In this document: positions 21,681 through 33,900 of the stretch, one piece after another
Layout: each line of letters opens with the position of its first letter
Position numbering within the stretch: position 1 is the stretch's first letter
NCBI GenBank assembly: GCA_026686845.1
Contig: JAIVEN010000022.1
Coordinates: 28,742,001 to 28,806,000, forward strand
Reading direction: 5' to 3'
Source: Adenanthera pavonina
Lineage: Eukaryota > Streptophyta > Magnoliopsida > Fabales > Fabaceae
DNA length: 64,000 nt
Translations under genes and position numbers: made by a program
The notes under the pieces: model-generated
Databases searched by the model: none
Seen by the model: the letters and a program-made list of their open reading frames with translations, nothing else
What the model was told of the DNA's origin: nothing

Positions 21681-23239
21681 TTATGCACTAGTAAAAAAAT
21701 GAGAATATTAGAATATTAAAATAAAATTAAAATAAAGAATGAGACAAAAGGGGTAGGGCCAAAGTATTGCATGCGAAAGTTACTAAAGATATGGTGGGTT
21801 GACACATGAGTGTGCTTTGCTTTCTTAATATAAATGTTGTGTTTCGTCGCAGCCACAAATGAAAGCAACATAGAGGATATTTCTCAATTGACAGTTGAAA
21901 ACTAATTCATTCGAAATATAGAAATTACTAAAGTGGATTGTTTTTCTTAATAAAGTCTTTTTTTTATACACAGTTAAGGATTGAACCGAAGACAACATAT
22001 TTAAGTACTAAACCATCTACCAATTATACTGCAATTCTATTTTATTATATAGTTATATTATTTTTTTTTTGCCAACCGTTATATTATATTTCTGTTTTCA
22101 TATAAGTTAATTTAAATCATCAACATGTTTATATATTTACCGTATATGCTCAACCTTGATTGGATATGTTGCTTAGCTGGAGATGGGGCTCCTAATTGTG
22201 TCGTTAAATGCAGCTAGAATGTATAAAAGGAATGTGCAGTACACAAAATTAAAATAATAAAGTAAGAATACAATAAAAAAGAATATTGCTCAGCAGGAGA
22301 AAAATATATTTAAATGAATGAAATTTTCATTGATACTTGACAGGTTATCGATGGGGTTACACACAAATTTTATTTCTAAAGCTACATATCTGTAGAATTC
22401 ATGATTGGAAGGGAGAAATCAAAGGAAATAAAGAACACAGCCCAGTCTTCATGGACGTCAACGTCGTCATATGCAGGAAGGTGCTTGAATAATTCGTGAA
22501 ATTAGAAATTGCAATTTTAACATCAATTTTTTTTTGGGGTGAATGTGAGAATTTTATATGTTCTAGACCACATTTTATAAGTTTTGTAAGTATTAATTAT
22601 TTTTAGAATATTTTTATTTATAAATAAAAAGTATGAATAATAAATATGAAAGTTATATTAATTTTAAAATAATTTTAACATTATAATTAATTTTTCTCGA
22701 TTCTGAGTTAGTTGAAAATATAACAGTGTAATTCAAAGCTATAAAAAAATCAAAAGAAAAAGTGTTGGGTGGCAGAATACAATTGCAGGATAAGAAGAGG
22801 GGAGGCTAAAATGGCTGTTCATTTTGAGAACATGTATCTGAGCTGAAATGGTTTCCCTGTACTTTCACCCTCGCGCTCTTACACTCTATCCCCTATTCCT
22901 CTTGGGGTTTGACGCTTTTTCAGCCAGAAACATTTACACTTTATTAGGTTATTGACATTTGGTAGGGTGTGGTGGAAAATTGATGGAGGACCCACTTGCT
23001 CATGGAGACTAATTGAATTGAAGTTCAATTTATGCTGCTTCTGATTCTCCCTCTCTTCAAATCCGTCTTTTTTGGTGGTTTTATGGATCCCAAATAATTA
23101 TATCTCAATCAGTTCCTAAAAGTTTCCACTGTTGGCATTTTTACCCCTTTCGGTCTGGATTTGCGTAGAATCCAAGTACTCCTCTTTTCACTCTTTCCTC
23201 TGAAAAGCTACTCACTCTAGGATCCCACAGAGAGAGAGA
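21681..23239. other. Intergenic, upstream of the DA1-family gene
   Basis: AT-rich non-coding DNA. A GA microsatellite lies at about 23230-23252, just before the presumed transcript start. I see no gene or recognisable element in it. Confidence 0.6.
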
Positions 23240-24249
23240 GAGAGATAGAGTGAGTGAAGGAGGAATATCCATTCCTCCCCGGTTGACTATGTGTTAACGG
23301 GAATCAGAACTTGCACTGCTCCGATTCTTAACATTCCGTACTCTCTTCAGATTATTAATCACCTCCCGGTGAGTTCTCAAGAATATTATTTCTTCTTTCC
23401 TGTCGCTATCGCCTTTCGCTAATTATCCGGCAAGCTTTATGCTGGCCGGGAATTTAATCAATACACAGTTGGGGTTCATTTGTGGAGGGTGGATTTTTTC
23501 TACATACGGAGCTTGAATTGGGTCCATGGCGTCTCAAAATTTTGAGTTTGCGTGTTTCCTTGCTGTGGGGTATGATTGATATTGGTTCACGAGCAAGATC
23601 GACGTTTTTGTGCGGCTGAGATCAATATGCAACGGATTAGCAATTTAAGTTTCTTCGACATCTTTTGCGTTTTAAATTTGTCTTCACGATATGCTCATCG
23701 ATTTCCTCCGAAATTAGATATAAGCACACTTGCTGATACGCGATATCAGTTGTGGATAAATTTTCTTTTATTAATATTTATTTATACCGTTTCGCCCTTT
23801 ACTCCTTTTGGCACATATGTAGTATGCGAATATGCGGCACCCAGAAGAACAACTGCCTCTAGAGGAGTAGAGGATTATAAAGGTAGGGAGTTTTCTTATT
23901 CCCGCGTTAAGACATCATGATGATCAAATGTGGAAGAGGCTTTGTCTTTTTATTCCCTGGTCACTCTGCTCTGTGTTGCTTATTTTGGTTAGCACTATAA
24001 ACACTTCAAGTATATTTTATCTGCTTTCATCTTGTTACTGTTTAGGCTGTGAAACAATTTCAGAAAGATGATCATGCTACATCTGAAGATTACACTCTAG
24101 GCCTTGCTCGTAGTTGTTCAATGTGTTTAATTAATTAATCGATGGGATTTCCTTCTATATTACTTGTAGTAATATATTTTCTTATCTCCTTGTATGGCAC
24201 TGTTTCAGGAATAAGTTAGCCGACCGGCACGCAAATAATAATCCACCTT
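23240..24249 (+). other. DAR1: 5' UTR of the DA1-family gene with a leader intron
   Basis: A leader exon ending at 23368 (CCCG|GTGAGT) and an acceptor at 24207-24208 (TGTTTCAG|GAATAAG) frame an intron of about 840 bp in the 5' UTR. The second leader exon is 24209-24249, with the start codon at 24250. The transcript start near 23240 is a guess from the end of the GA repeat. Confidence 0.6.
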
Positions 24250-27200
24250 ATGGGTTGGTTTACCAAGTTGATTAAGGGCTCCAGCCATAAAATTTCAAGT
24301 GGACAATATCACGGCAAATATGGAAATGACAGAATTTGGGATGACCATCGTAATTCAGTGGTAATCACAGTTTCTGCTTCTAGTAAGGAAATAAAATATT
24401 AGTTTTGTCAAGCTTTATCATGTCAATGAGCTAGCCTTTTATCTGACTTTAGCAAGCTAGTAGCATGACACCAACATGGAACTATTTCATCTGATACTTA
24501 AGGAGATCGTCTGAAGTTGTAATAGTGGCAAACTGGGTGCAGGATGATTTAACCGATATTGAGAAGGAAGACATTGATTGTGCAATTGCACTCTCTCTAT
24601 CAGAGGAGGATCAGAAAGGGAAAAAAGTTATTGGTAAGGTTTAGGCTTTTGCAGAACGGTAGTTAAAATTCACTTGTATGTTCGTCTGATTTGAATTAAC
24701 ACTATTGTGAGTCATTGTGCGAGATCCCTAAACTACATATTGTAACTAATATGCACATTGAGAGTTGGTGTATTTTTTTATGCACTCTGGTACAGTGCTG
24801 TTTGACTGGACTTCGCTTTACTTTTCAGAGGCTATGATGACACATTCTCATTGATGAACTTCTCTATCAATACTCTAGTTCTAGAGACAATAAAAATGAA
24901 ATATGAATTTTCTAGTTAAGTTTCTTGATGTCTAAATCATGATTTTAACCTCTTAACAATTCATATTGGGTTTTGTTTGTTCTGGTGTTTTTTAATTTTT
25001 AGAGTTCATTGGAGAAATTATGTTTAGTTTCCTTCGGTTTATTGTATGTTTAGAAATGGTTGCTATCAACTGAGTCCATATTTTTTTTTCCCAGTTGAAA
25101 GAAAAAATTTAAAAGGTCTCATGTTTTTGTCTCATCAAATCCCAGAGGATGACTCGCAGTCAGAAGACGAAGAACTTTGTCAAATTGATGAGGAGGAAGA
25201 TGAACACCTTGGAAAAGTTCAAGAAGAGGAAGCTGAACGTCTTACTGACTTTCAGAAAGAGGAAGATGAACATCGCACAAAACTTCAACTTGAGGAAGAT
25301 GAACAACTTGCAAGGGCAATTCAAGAAAGTTTAAGCATGGGTTCTCCTCCTCGATATGATGCTGGTTCTTTATTTCAACCATTTTCTCCGTTTCCCGCTG
25401 GATACAGGTTAGTGGGTATGATGTCATTTTTAATCCTAGCTAGCTAGCACAAGTTCTGTATATGAAAGTTGCTATAGTTAGTTCTAATGAAAAGGTAACA
25501 AATGATTTTTCCAACGAGTAAATTGTCAATCTTTCCTAGCAGAATATGTTTCAAACCTAAATTTAATAATGTTGAATTATGATTGGTTAACTTCTGAAAT
25601 GTGCATATGCCGACTATATATTGTCAATCCCCCCCCCTCTCTCACCCCTTTTTTGCCCTAACCTCTCTCATGGATGACATTTTATGTCTTTCATCTTCTC
25701 AACTTTGGGAAAGGAGTGGAGAGTGATACTTTTGAGCCTCTCTTTTCAACAACTTATGAATGAAATAAAATATGACAAAAATCTTGTGGTGTGAGATGAA
25801 AAGGCAAAGTTTGAAGGAGTGTGATCATCAAGTATTTCACTGTATTATAAGATTATTTGATCTTGTCAGAATGACAAAGTGCAACAAAGAAAATCTCAAG
25901 TTCTGAGCCATCGAATGACCAGCTTTGAATTGATATCTGGTCATCTTACTTTAGGGAAATTTAGTCTGAAGTCCTGAACAGGGACAAATACTGCAAAAGG
26001 ATTTGTTTGTGATGCCTGAGAGTCTGTCAATTTTTCTGCTTCTTCTCAACATATATTTTAGGTTAGATGAAAATGATACAAAGGTGGTCATTGGAACAAA
26101 CATCTGATATTGAGTTTGAGTTAGTGTCATATTTATGGTCAGTGACTACTTTCCAATGGAATGTCTTGGAATTGTTTCAATCACCTAAGACAATTGAAAC
26201 CACTTCATCCCTTATCTCTACATGTGGCATTTTGTAGTTGCTGTTATCAATTTCATAATATTTCCCAGTCACTGGAATTACTGATTTAACCTTTGTTCTG
26301 GGAAAATCTATTTTCAGGATCTGTGCTGGCTGCAACACTGAGATTGGTCATGGGAGATTTTTAAGCTGTATGGGAGGTGTCTGGCATCCAGAATGTTTTC
26401 GTTGTCATGCTTGTAATCTGCCAATTACTGATTACGAGGTTGAAATTTTCCTATGTTTGCCACTGGCTTATTGAAATTGTATTCAATTGAAACAAGTTGA
26501 AACTTTCTTTTGGAATTCATCAATGAGAGTCTTTAGCTTATTTACTTTTGTTTTGTGGCAAATTTGATTGTAACGAATGCTTGAATCTTTGTTCATTTAC
26601 AGTTTTCAATGTCTAGCAATCGCCCTTACCATAAATCCTGCTACAGGGAACAGCATCACCCAAAATGTGATGTTTGCAAGAACTTTGTAAGTATCTTATC
26701 AGTTGTATTTTTTGTTCATAGCTTTCCAATAGTCTATTATGATCTGCTTGTGTTAGATAAAAGATTTCACTAAATTTTGTCGTGCTTTACAAATTGCACT
26801 GCAATGTGCGTGTATGGAAGACAAGGACTATTTATATTTAGCTGTTCTTGAAACCATACTTTAAAAGACTAGAATTCAGAATTGTACTTAAGAAAGTTAT
26901 GCTGAATATTGTAGTCATTTATTCTTTGTAATAAATTGAGGTCTAGCTACCTAACAGAAATACATTGTTGGATCCGTCAAAGTCCATATGCCAGATATGA
27001 GTGCATTCCTTCTTTAATAGACATATTGCCCTTCTTGGGCTAGAAGATATTGGATTTTCTAATTATCCATGCCTTACTTTGTATCAGTATATGCTGTCAA
27101 GGTATAGGGCAAAACACAACCCTATCTGGGATTTTCTAATTTTCCGTGCCTTACTTTGTATCAGTATATGCTGTCAATGTATAGGGTAAAACACAACCCT

Positions 27201-29153
27201 ATTAACAGAAAGCTCGTATGTTTTTTCATTTGACATCCCCAATCATAGTTATTGTAGTAATAGACAGGCTATTATATGATTTTCAGTCATCCAATGGTCT
27301 AGGACTGTAGGTGTGGCTATAAAATGTGATCTTCAGATTTCAAGAAATTTAGAACCATAACCTTTTTCTTGTCAGGTTCAAACATTTTATATTTGATAGG
27401 AGTGCTACAGTTATTAGGTGTGGCTATACTATATTTGGAAATCTTTGAAATGTTAATTGATGAAATTTTGCTTGTGTTTTCTTTTACTGACAATTTTTTT
27501 CAAGCCTTATGTCTTAAATTACATGGGGTGTGAGTTGTACATCTCTAAACTGCAAGAGGGGTTGACCAAAAAAAAAATACTGCAAGAGGGATACAAATCT
27601 GTGATGCTTCTTTCCTAAACAAAAACCAAAAGAAAAACTACGTTTTCCTTGTTTTGTTAATTTCACAAGTCATATCCATTGCTCAGTAAACTTAAATTAT
27701 TCTTTACTTGCAGATCCCAACAAATTCAGCTGGCCTCATTGAATATAGAGCACATCCTTTCTGGCTACAAAAATACTGTCCATCACATGAGCGAGATGGC
27801 ACTCCTCGTTGTTGTAGCTGTGAAAGAATGGAGGTCAGTTATATCAGCTCCCAGGAAAACTTTGTCCTGTTAGATGATGCCAACCTTCAAATGGTTTTAA
27901 TCTCTTATTAACCCCCCTTTCTCTGCCTATTTCTTTCCTTTGTTATCTGATATGATTTTTCCAATCAATGCAGTCAAAGGACGCGAAATATCTTTTGCTG
28001 GATGATGGCCGGAAACTATGTCTAGAGTGTCTAGACTCTGCGATAATGGATACTCATGAATGCCAGCCACTTTACCTTGAAATACAAGATTTTTATGAAG
28101 GTTTAAACATGAAAGTGGAGCAGCAAATTCCTATGCTTTTGGTTGAGAGACAAGCACTGAATGAGGCCATGGAGGGAGAAAAGAATGTAAATGTGTTGAA
28201 CATTTTTTTACTGAAGTTTTTGGGTCTTCTTTCTAGTGTATTGGTGTTGGAGTTTATGTTTTAAACTCAAATGCAGGGTCATCACCACTTACCTGAAACT
28301 AGAGGACTTTGCTTGTCAGAAGAGCAGACTGTCACTACTGTAGGAATTTCTTACTTGCAACTTTTGAGTCTTCATATAGACAATTTGAATTCTGACAAAA
28401 GATTTGTGTATGAAATATTTGTCTGATTCTTTTCATTTCATACCAGATTTTAAAGAGACCAAGGATCGGAGCAGGCTACCGAATCATAGACATGATAACT
28501 GAACCTTATAGGCTGATCCGCCGCTGTGAAGTTACTGCCATTCTTGTTTTGTATGGCCTTCCGAGGTATCCTTCTGATTCCATCTAGGCTCATTATGCAG
28601 TGCTGGTGCAGAAATTTCACTGAGTATGATGCAACAATTTTCGATTTATAGGTTGTTAACTGGATCAATCCTGGCTCATGAGATGATGCATGCATGGCTC
28701 AGGCTTAAAGGTATTCATCCAGCTTATCTTGTGACGAACCCCATGTCAACAATACTTTTTCTCCCATTTTCTAGGGTGTCATGTTCCACTAAATTTCATG
28801 GGATTTTAACAGGTTACCCCAATCTGAGCCCAGAAGTTGAAGAAGGAATTTGCCAAGTCCTGGCTCATATGTGGTTAGATTCAGAAATATATTCTGGATC
28901 CGGGAGCAATGGTGCATCGTCCTCTTCCTCATCCTCATCATCCTCACCTTCCTCCTCTTCTACCACGTCATCAAAGAAGGGTAAAAGGTCTGACTTTGAG
29001 AAGAAACTGGGTGAGTTTTTTAAACACCAGATTGAGTCAGATACCTCACCAGCTTATGGAGAAGGATTCAGATTGGGTAACCAGTCTGTGGGCAAATATG
29101 GGCTCAGAAGGACCCTTGACCATATCCAACTGACAGGAAGTTTTCCATTATGA
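24250..29153 (+). CDS. DAR1: DA1-related ubiquitin-dependent peptidase (UIM-LIM-peptidase), 11 coding exons
   Basis: Exons: 24250-24360, 24543-24633, 25146-25407, 26318-26438, 26604-26687, 27714-27833, 27974-28186, 28277-28339, 28447-28565, 28652-28710, 28813-29153. They join in frame to 527 codons plus stop, with GT-AG at every intron. The protein starts MGWFTKLIKGSS. Two ubiquitin-interacting motifs lie at about residues 44-60 (DIDCAIALSLSEE) and 118-132 (EEDEQLARAIQESL), separated by EEDE-rich repeats. A LIM domain starts at about 157 (CAGC...HPECFRC), followed by a second zinc-finger region and the conserved C-terminal peptidase with HEMMH (404-408). DA1 family members are ubiquitin-activated peptidases that limit the proliferation phase and so organ size. 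The spacer repeats and MGGVWHPECF point to DAR1 rather than DA1. An alternative in-frame acceptor at 25094 would add 17 residues. Confidence 0.95.
27052..27205. repeat. 77-bp tandem duplication inside a DAR1 intron
   Basis: Two adjacent copies (starting at 27052 and 27129), each running from GGATTTTCTAATT through CAGTATATGCTGTCAA to CACAACCCTAT. They differ at a few positions. They lie in the intron between exons 5 and 6 and are not coding. Confidence 0.85.
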
Positions 29154-30599
29154 AGATGGTAAAAAAAAAAAAGAGAGAGAGAAAGAAATTGCTTTACTAT
29201 TACAAGGACCTATACCACAACGTTGTCATATAAAGTCTATAGAATGCAAAGATTCCGAAATCATATAATTTAACACTTAGACCAAATAAGAAATCCGTCC
29301 TAGCGTGCAGTTGCTGTAATATTTTGAATGGTTGGTACCACGTCTTCTATGATTTACAAATGCTATACAGATGTTGGGAAAATAAAACATTGAAAAATAT
29401 AGAATTAGATTTGTGTGCTTAGTGTTGGTCTTTGTGTGTTTCTTTGTTTAACTTTTTTTTTAATTTTAATTTTTATTTTCTGTTAGTTCGGAGGGAAATT
29501 TGTCCATCTAATTGAGAAAGCCTTCGCCTGTGTTGATTAATCGATGAGCTGTCTAGAGAAACATGTTTATTATTTATTTATTATTATTTGTGAGTGAAGA
29601 ATGTACTAGTGAGCCTCGATGACTTACCTCAAGTTTCACTTTTGTCCCAAGGCTGCGATGTCTTTGGAAGTGCCCGTTCTCAGAAGGCTCTCTGGTCAGA
29701 AAAAGATTCAGTGTACACCACTTTTCTCTTCTTCCATGGTTAAAAAGAATCAGAGTATGCCACTTTTCTCTTTCTTCTATGGTTATAGAAGATGGACTTA
29801 AAACTGAAGCCTGCCTTCCATGCTTTGCATCCACGTCATAAAGCTGTTTGCAGCATCTGCAACAATTAGACATCCGTTAAACTCCGAGGACATGATATAT
29901 AAGAGTAAAACTTTAAGGTTTGGGAAATGCCAAAGAAAAAAAAAAAGGAGGAAATTAGATATATGGAAATTAAAAAACTAAAAATGAAACAAATTATAAT
30001 AATTCAAAAATTAATTTTTCATCATAAAAAAAGTTTCAAAAAAAAATGACCATCTGGCATCTGCATAGTCATTTTTTTAACATAACACACTAAGTCGACA
30101 AGAAAAGAAATTCAAATTATGATAATGGATTTCTTGTTATACTATTATTCTCATGATCAGCATACAACTTTTAAAACTGGGATATTTATATTTTGATTGG
30201 ATATTTCATATTTTATATATTTTAAATATTCGTTATTAATTTTTTATATAATTAATTTGGTTGGGCCTTGTGAATTTGTTCATGGACATGAATTCTAATC
30301 CTCTAAATTAGGTCTGGAAGAAATTAGTTATTGGTTATTGGGGAGCGATCCATGATAGTTAAATAAAAAATTATGACTCTCTAGATTTTATTAATATTGG
30401 TGATGATGATGTTGATAATTAAAAGATTATTTTTATTTCATTTTTTAAATTAAAAATAAATAAAATGTAATCTAAGTTATCTAAATTAGAATTAGATAAT
30501 CCAAGTTTAAGCTAAACATGCTGCTACTCTTGTTGGTACTGAATGTCTGAATCTGCTCTCTGATCTCTCCAAATCCAAATTACATTTCAGATTTAGTTT
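29154..30599. other. DAR1 3' UTR and intergenic spacer
   Basis: AT-rich. The first few hundred bases are presumably the 3' UTR of DAR1. Short ORFs here show no recognisable similarity. No transposon ends were recognised. Confidence 0.55.
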
Positions 30600-30907
30600 T
30601 ATATCAGGATATCCAAGGGACGGTAACTTACCCATCCCGAACGCGAACCACCTCTTCTGTAAACCAACAAGTGATCTCTCACGAAAGGACCTCTGCCTCT
30701 GTCCCAGAAAGAAAAACTACCCAAGTCGCGAGTGTGGGAAAGGTGAACTTCTGCTTCTCCATCATTGATCCTACCTCTGTTGGTCACGTCTCTCTTTTCA
30801 TGTTTTCTGTTAATTATGCTTATTTGACTTTCATTTAATTTTATTTCTTGATCTACGCTATCAATTACAATCTGAAGTGAAGTTTCTGCTTCTACGATTT
30901 CAGTGAT
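30600..30907 (+). other. VHA-H: 5' UTR of VHA-H with leader intron
   Basis: GC-richer leader text at about 30600-30740 followed by a donor-like GAAAG|GTGAAC (30740) and a clear acceptor ATTTCAG at 30903. The exon then starts TGAT immediately before the ATG at 30908. The exact donor is uncertain. Confidence 0.5.
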
Positions 30908-33900
30908 ATGGACCTTGCGGAATTAACCTCGGAACAGGTTCCCGATCCTTACACTTCCTTCCCTCTTTTGTTCTTTGTTTAGTTTCTCTGCTTATTGTCA
31001 TTTGTTCGATCTGATTCAGTTTTAGATGTACTTGTTCTGATTGGTTTTGACATTTTTTTTGCCAATTGTTATGAATTAAATGTTGTTGATTATCCAGTGT
31101 GGTACTGTGTTGCCATCTCCTTAGACATTCTGTTCAATGTTGTATAGGTTTTGAGGAGGGATATCCCATGGGAGACCTACATGGCGACTAAGCTGATCTC
31201 AGGCACAAGCCTTCAGCTCTTGAGGCGTTATGATCATAGATCGCTAAGTCACAGAGAACAGTTACTGGATGATGTAATTTTTGTTTCTTTATTCTTTTTT
31301 TCTATAAAAACAATCTTTCTAAGATTTTAAGTTGAGCTTTGGTGTCAAATTGATCGTAACAATGATTCTCGAGTTTACTGTCTGATGGTATTGAAAATTC
31401 AAGGTCATTGTTGCAGGATGGCCCAGCTTATATTCGTATATTTGTTCATGTTTTGCGTGATATTTTTAAAGAGGAGACTGTAGAATATGTTTTGGCGTTG
31501 GTGGATGAAATGCTTACAGGTAATTTAAGGGGATATGTGTTTCATTTCTTTATGCCTTGTAGGTGCTAACGTCTTACTTTTTCTCCTTCACAGCAAACCC
31601 AAAACGGGCTAGATTGTTTCATGATAAGTCCCTTGCAGATTTAGATACCTATGAACCTTTCCTAAGGTCAGTAATTACTCAAATATGCCCTGCTTCCTAG
31701 CTATTAAATTTGTCTACTTTGAAAATTATGGAACCTCACTTTTCGTGCTTACCTTATTCTGTATTAAATCGGTTCAATTTTAGTGAATTTCTTCTTGAAG
31801 TAAAATTCAATGCTTTTTTCTTTTCTTCTTCTTTTTTTTTAAAGTTGAAATTCATTTCTCTCTAGACATGCCGGGGAGAAAAGTTCTTATTTATTTCTTC
31901 ATGATTGATGTGATTTCATTTGATAGTTAATGACTTCTATGTAATCCGAAGTTACTGAAATATATATGTTATAAATACCATATTGTCCATATTTCAGATT
32001 GCTTTGGAAAGGCAATTGGTTCATACAGGAGAAAAGTTGTAAGATCCTTGCTTCAATAGTTAGGTAATACAAACATTATGCATTTGCAAATTTAAGGGCA
32101 CAGTTTTTGAGACCTCAACTAAAACAAGATGTCACCTTTTCGGTAATTGTATTTTCCCACATCTTTGTGATGATGGTGTCAGGCCAAAAAATCAAAATGG
32201 CATTGTCACAATTGGAGAAGCATCAAACTCAAAGAAACCACTCACTACAATTGATGATGTTTTGACAGCATTGGTGAAATGGCTTTGTGAACAGGCATGT
32301 CATCACTTCAAGCTTCTTCCCTTTCTTTCATCTAATTAGAAATTGTAATCTCATCAGCTTGGTCTTGTTAATAGGATAATTGACTTTGTATATTTAAAAG
32401 TCTATGCACAATAAGATGTGTTTAGCTATTTAGTTACTAAATGTGATTTCGGATCCAGTATTTTGAATTTTGGGGGAGGCATTGATCAGAAATGTCAAGA
32501 TTAATGTTCACAGTATGAGATCCCATACTTTCAGTTTAGCCTTTGTGCAGATTTTATTTTATGGACTATTGCTAGGGAATGTTATCGATTTAGTGGGAAG
32601 CTACCTGTCATTTGTTTATTACACATTGCAATATCACTTACAAAAATAAAGGTGGTTGACTGACAGCAAATTTGGGCCAAGCTGTTTAATTATAGCCTTG
32701 TTAAGTAATTGGATGAATTAAGTACTGGGCAAATATTCCTGCCTACAATGAATGTAGACATGGATGAAAAGATGCTTGATCTACGTAGCATTCCCTTCAC
32801 ACTGCAAATTAAGTTTATCTTAGATAATAAATCTTTTTGGATTGTTAGAAGCTTACTAAAGGTAGATCAAAAGAAGGGGAGCTGCTAAAGCACACAATCC
32901 ATGGAGAGCTTGTATTGTGGAGTATTGTAATCCAGAATATCTTAAAATAAGGACAGAGCAGAGTAGCCTTAGTAGTAGCTAACAAAGCAATCAATCCAAT
33001 TCTATACAGATCTGAACATCAGAAGATTTATCATGCTCCATAGAAGGACAATTTCTTTCTCATTTGTGAATTCATGAGAGGAATCCACAATCATGCTGAG
33101 GATGCACCCGCTCATGACTCATGTTCATTTATGAAAGAAGCTGCCCAAAGTGCTGGAAGAGATTTTGAGAATGTAATGCTGAACTTGAGTACACGTGGGT
33201 GACACAAAACATGTTGAAACTTTTACTGCTTTGTTTTAATTTAGAATTAGACCTCAGATTTGGATAGGCCACATATGTGCAAATATACACTCGGTTCTGG
33301 GAGCAATTTTGTGTCATCCTGTTTAATAGTACTCACACACACACACACACACGTGTACGTATATGTATGCATTCTCACCTTCATCTTATTACTGTCTTTA
33401 GCTGAAGAAACCTTCTCACCCTAGTCGTGGTGTCCCAACCGCTATCAATTGCTTGTCAACTTTACTCAAGGAACGCATGGTTAGATCTTCCTTTGTCAAA
33501 GCAGATGGGGTCAAGTTGCTTGTACCTTTGATTTCACCAGCATCCACTCAACAATCAATTCAAGTAAGTTTGGTTAATTTGACTTCTAAGAAGCTTAGTA
33601 GCTGGTTTATACATTAGTTGGTCCGTATTAGTTCTGCCAATATGTGTCTGGGTAAGTTCCTAGCATCTAGTTATACCAGTAATGTATGCTGGATATCCAA
33701 TTGCCTCTAGAGTATCTGCTAATACAATAGTAAACATGCATTATCGATTCAGCCCATACTAAAGCTTTGCAAACAACAGGCAGAGAGGATGAGTGGGAAT
33801 TCCAGATTTGTTGGCTTTGTGATTGATATATTAACAAACATATTAAATATTGGGACTAGCAAAGTTAGAATTGAAGGAACTTGTGTCAGGATTAGAAATG

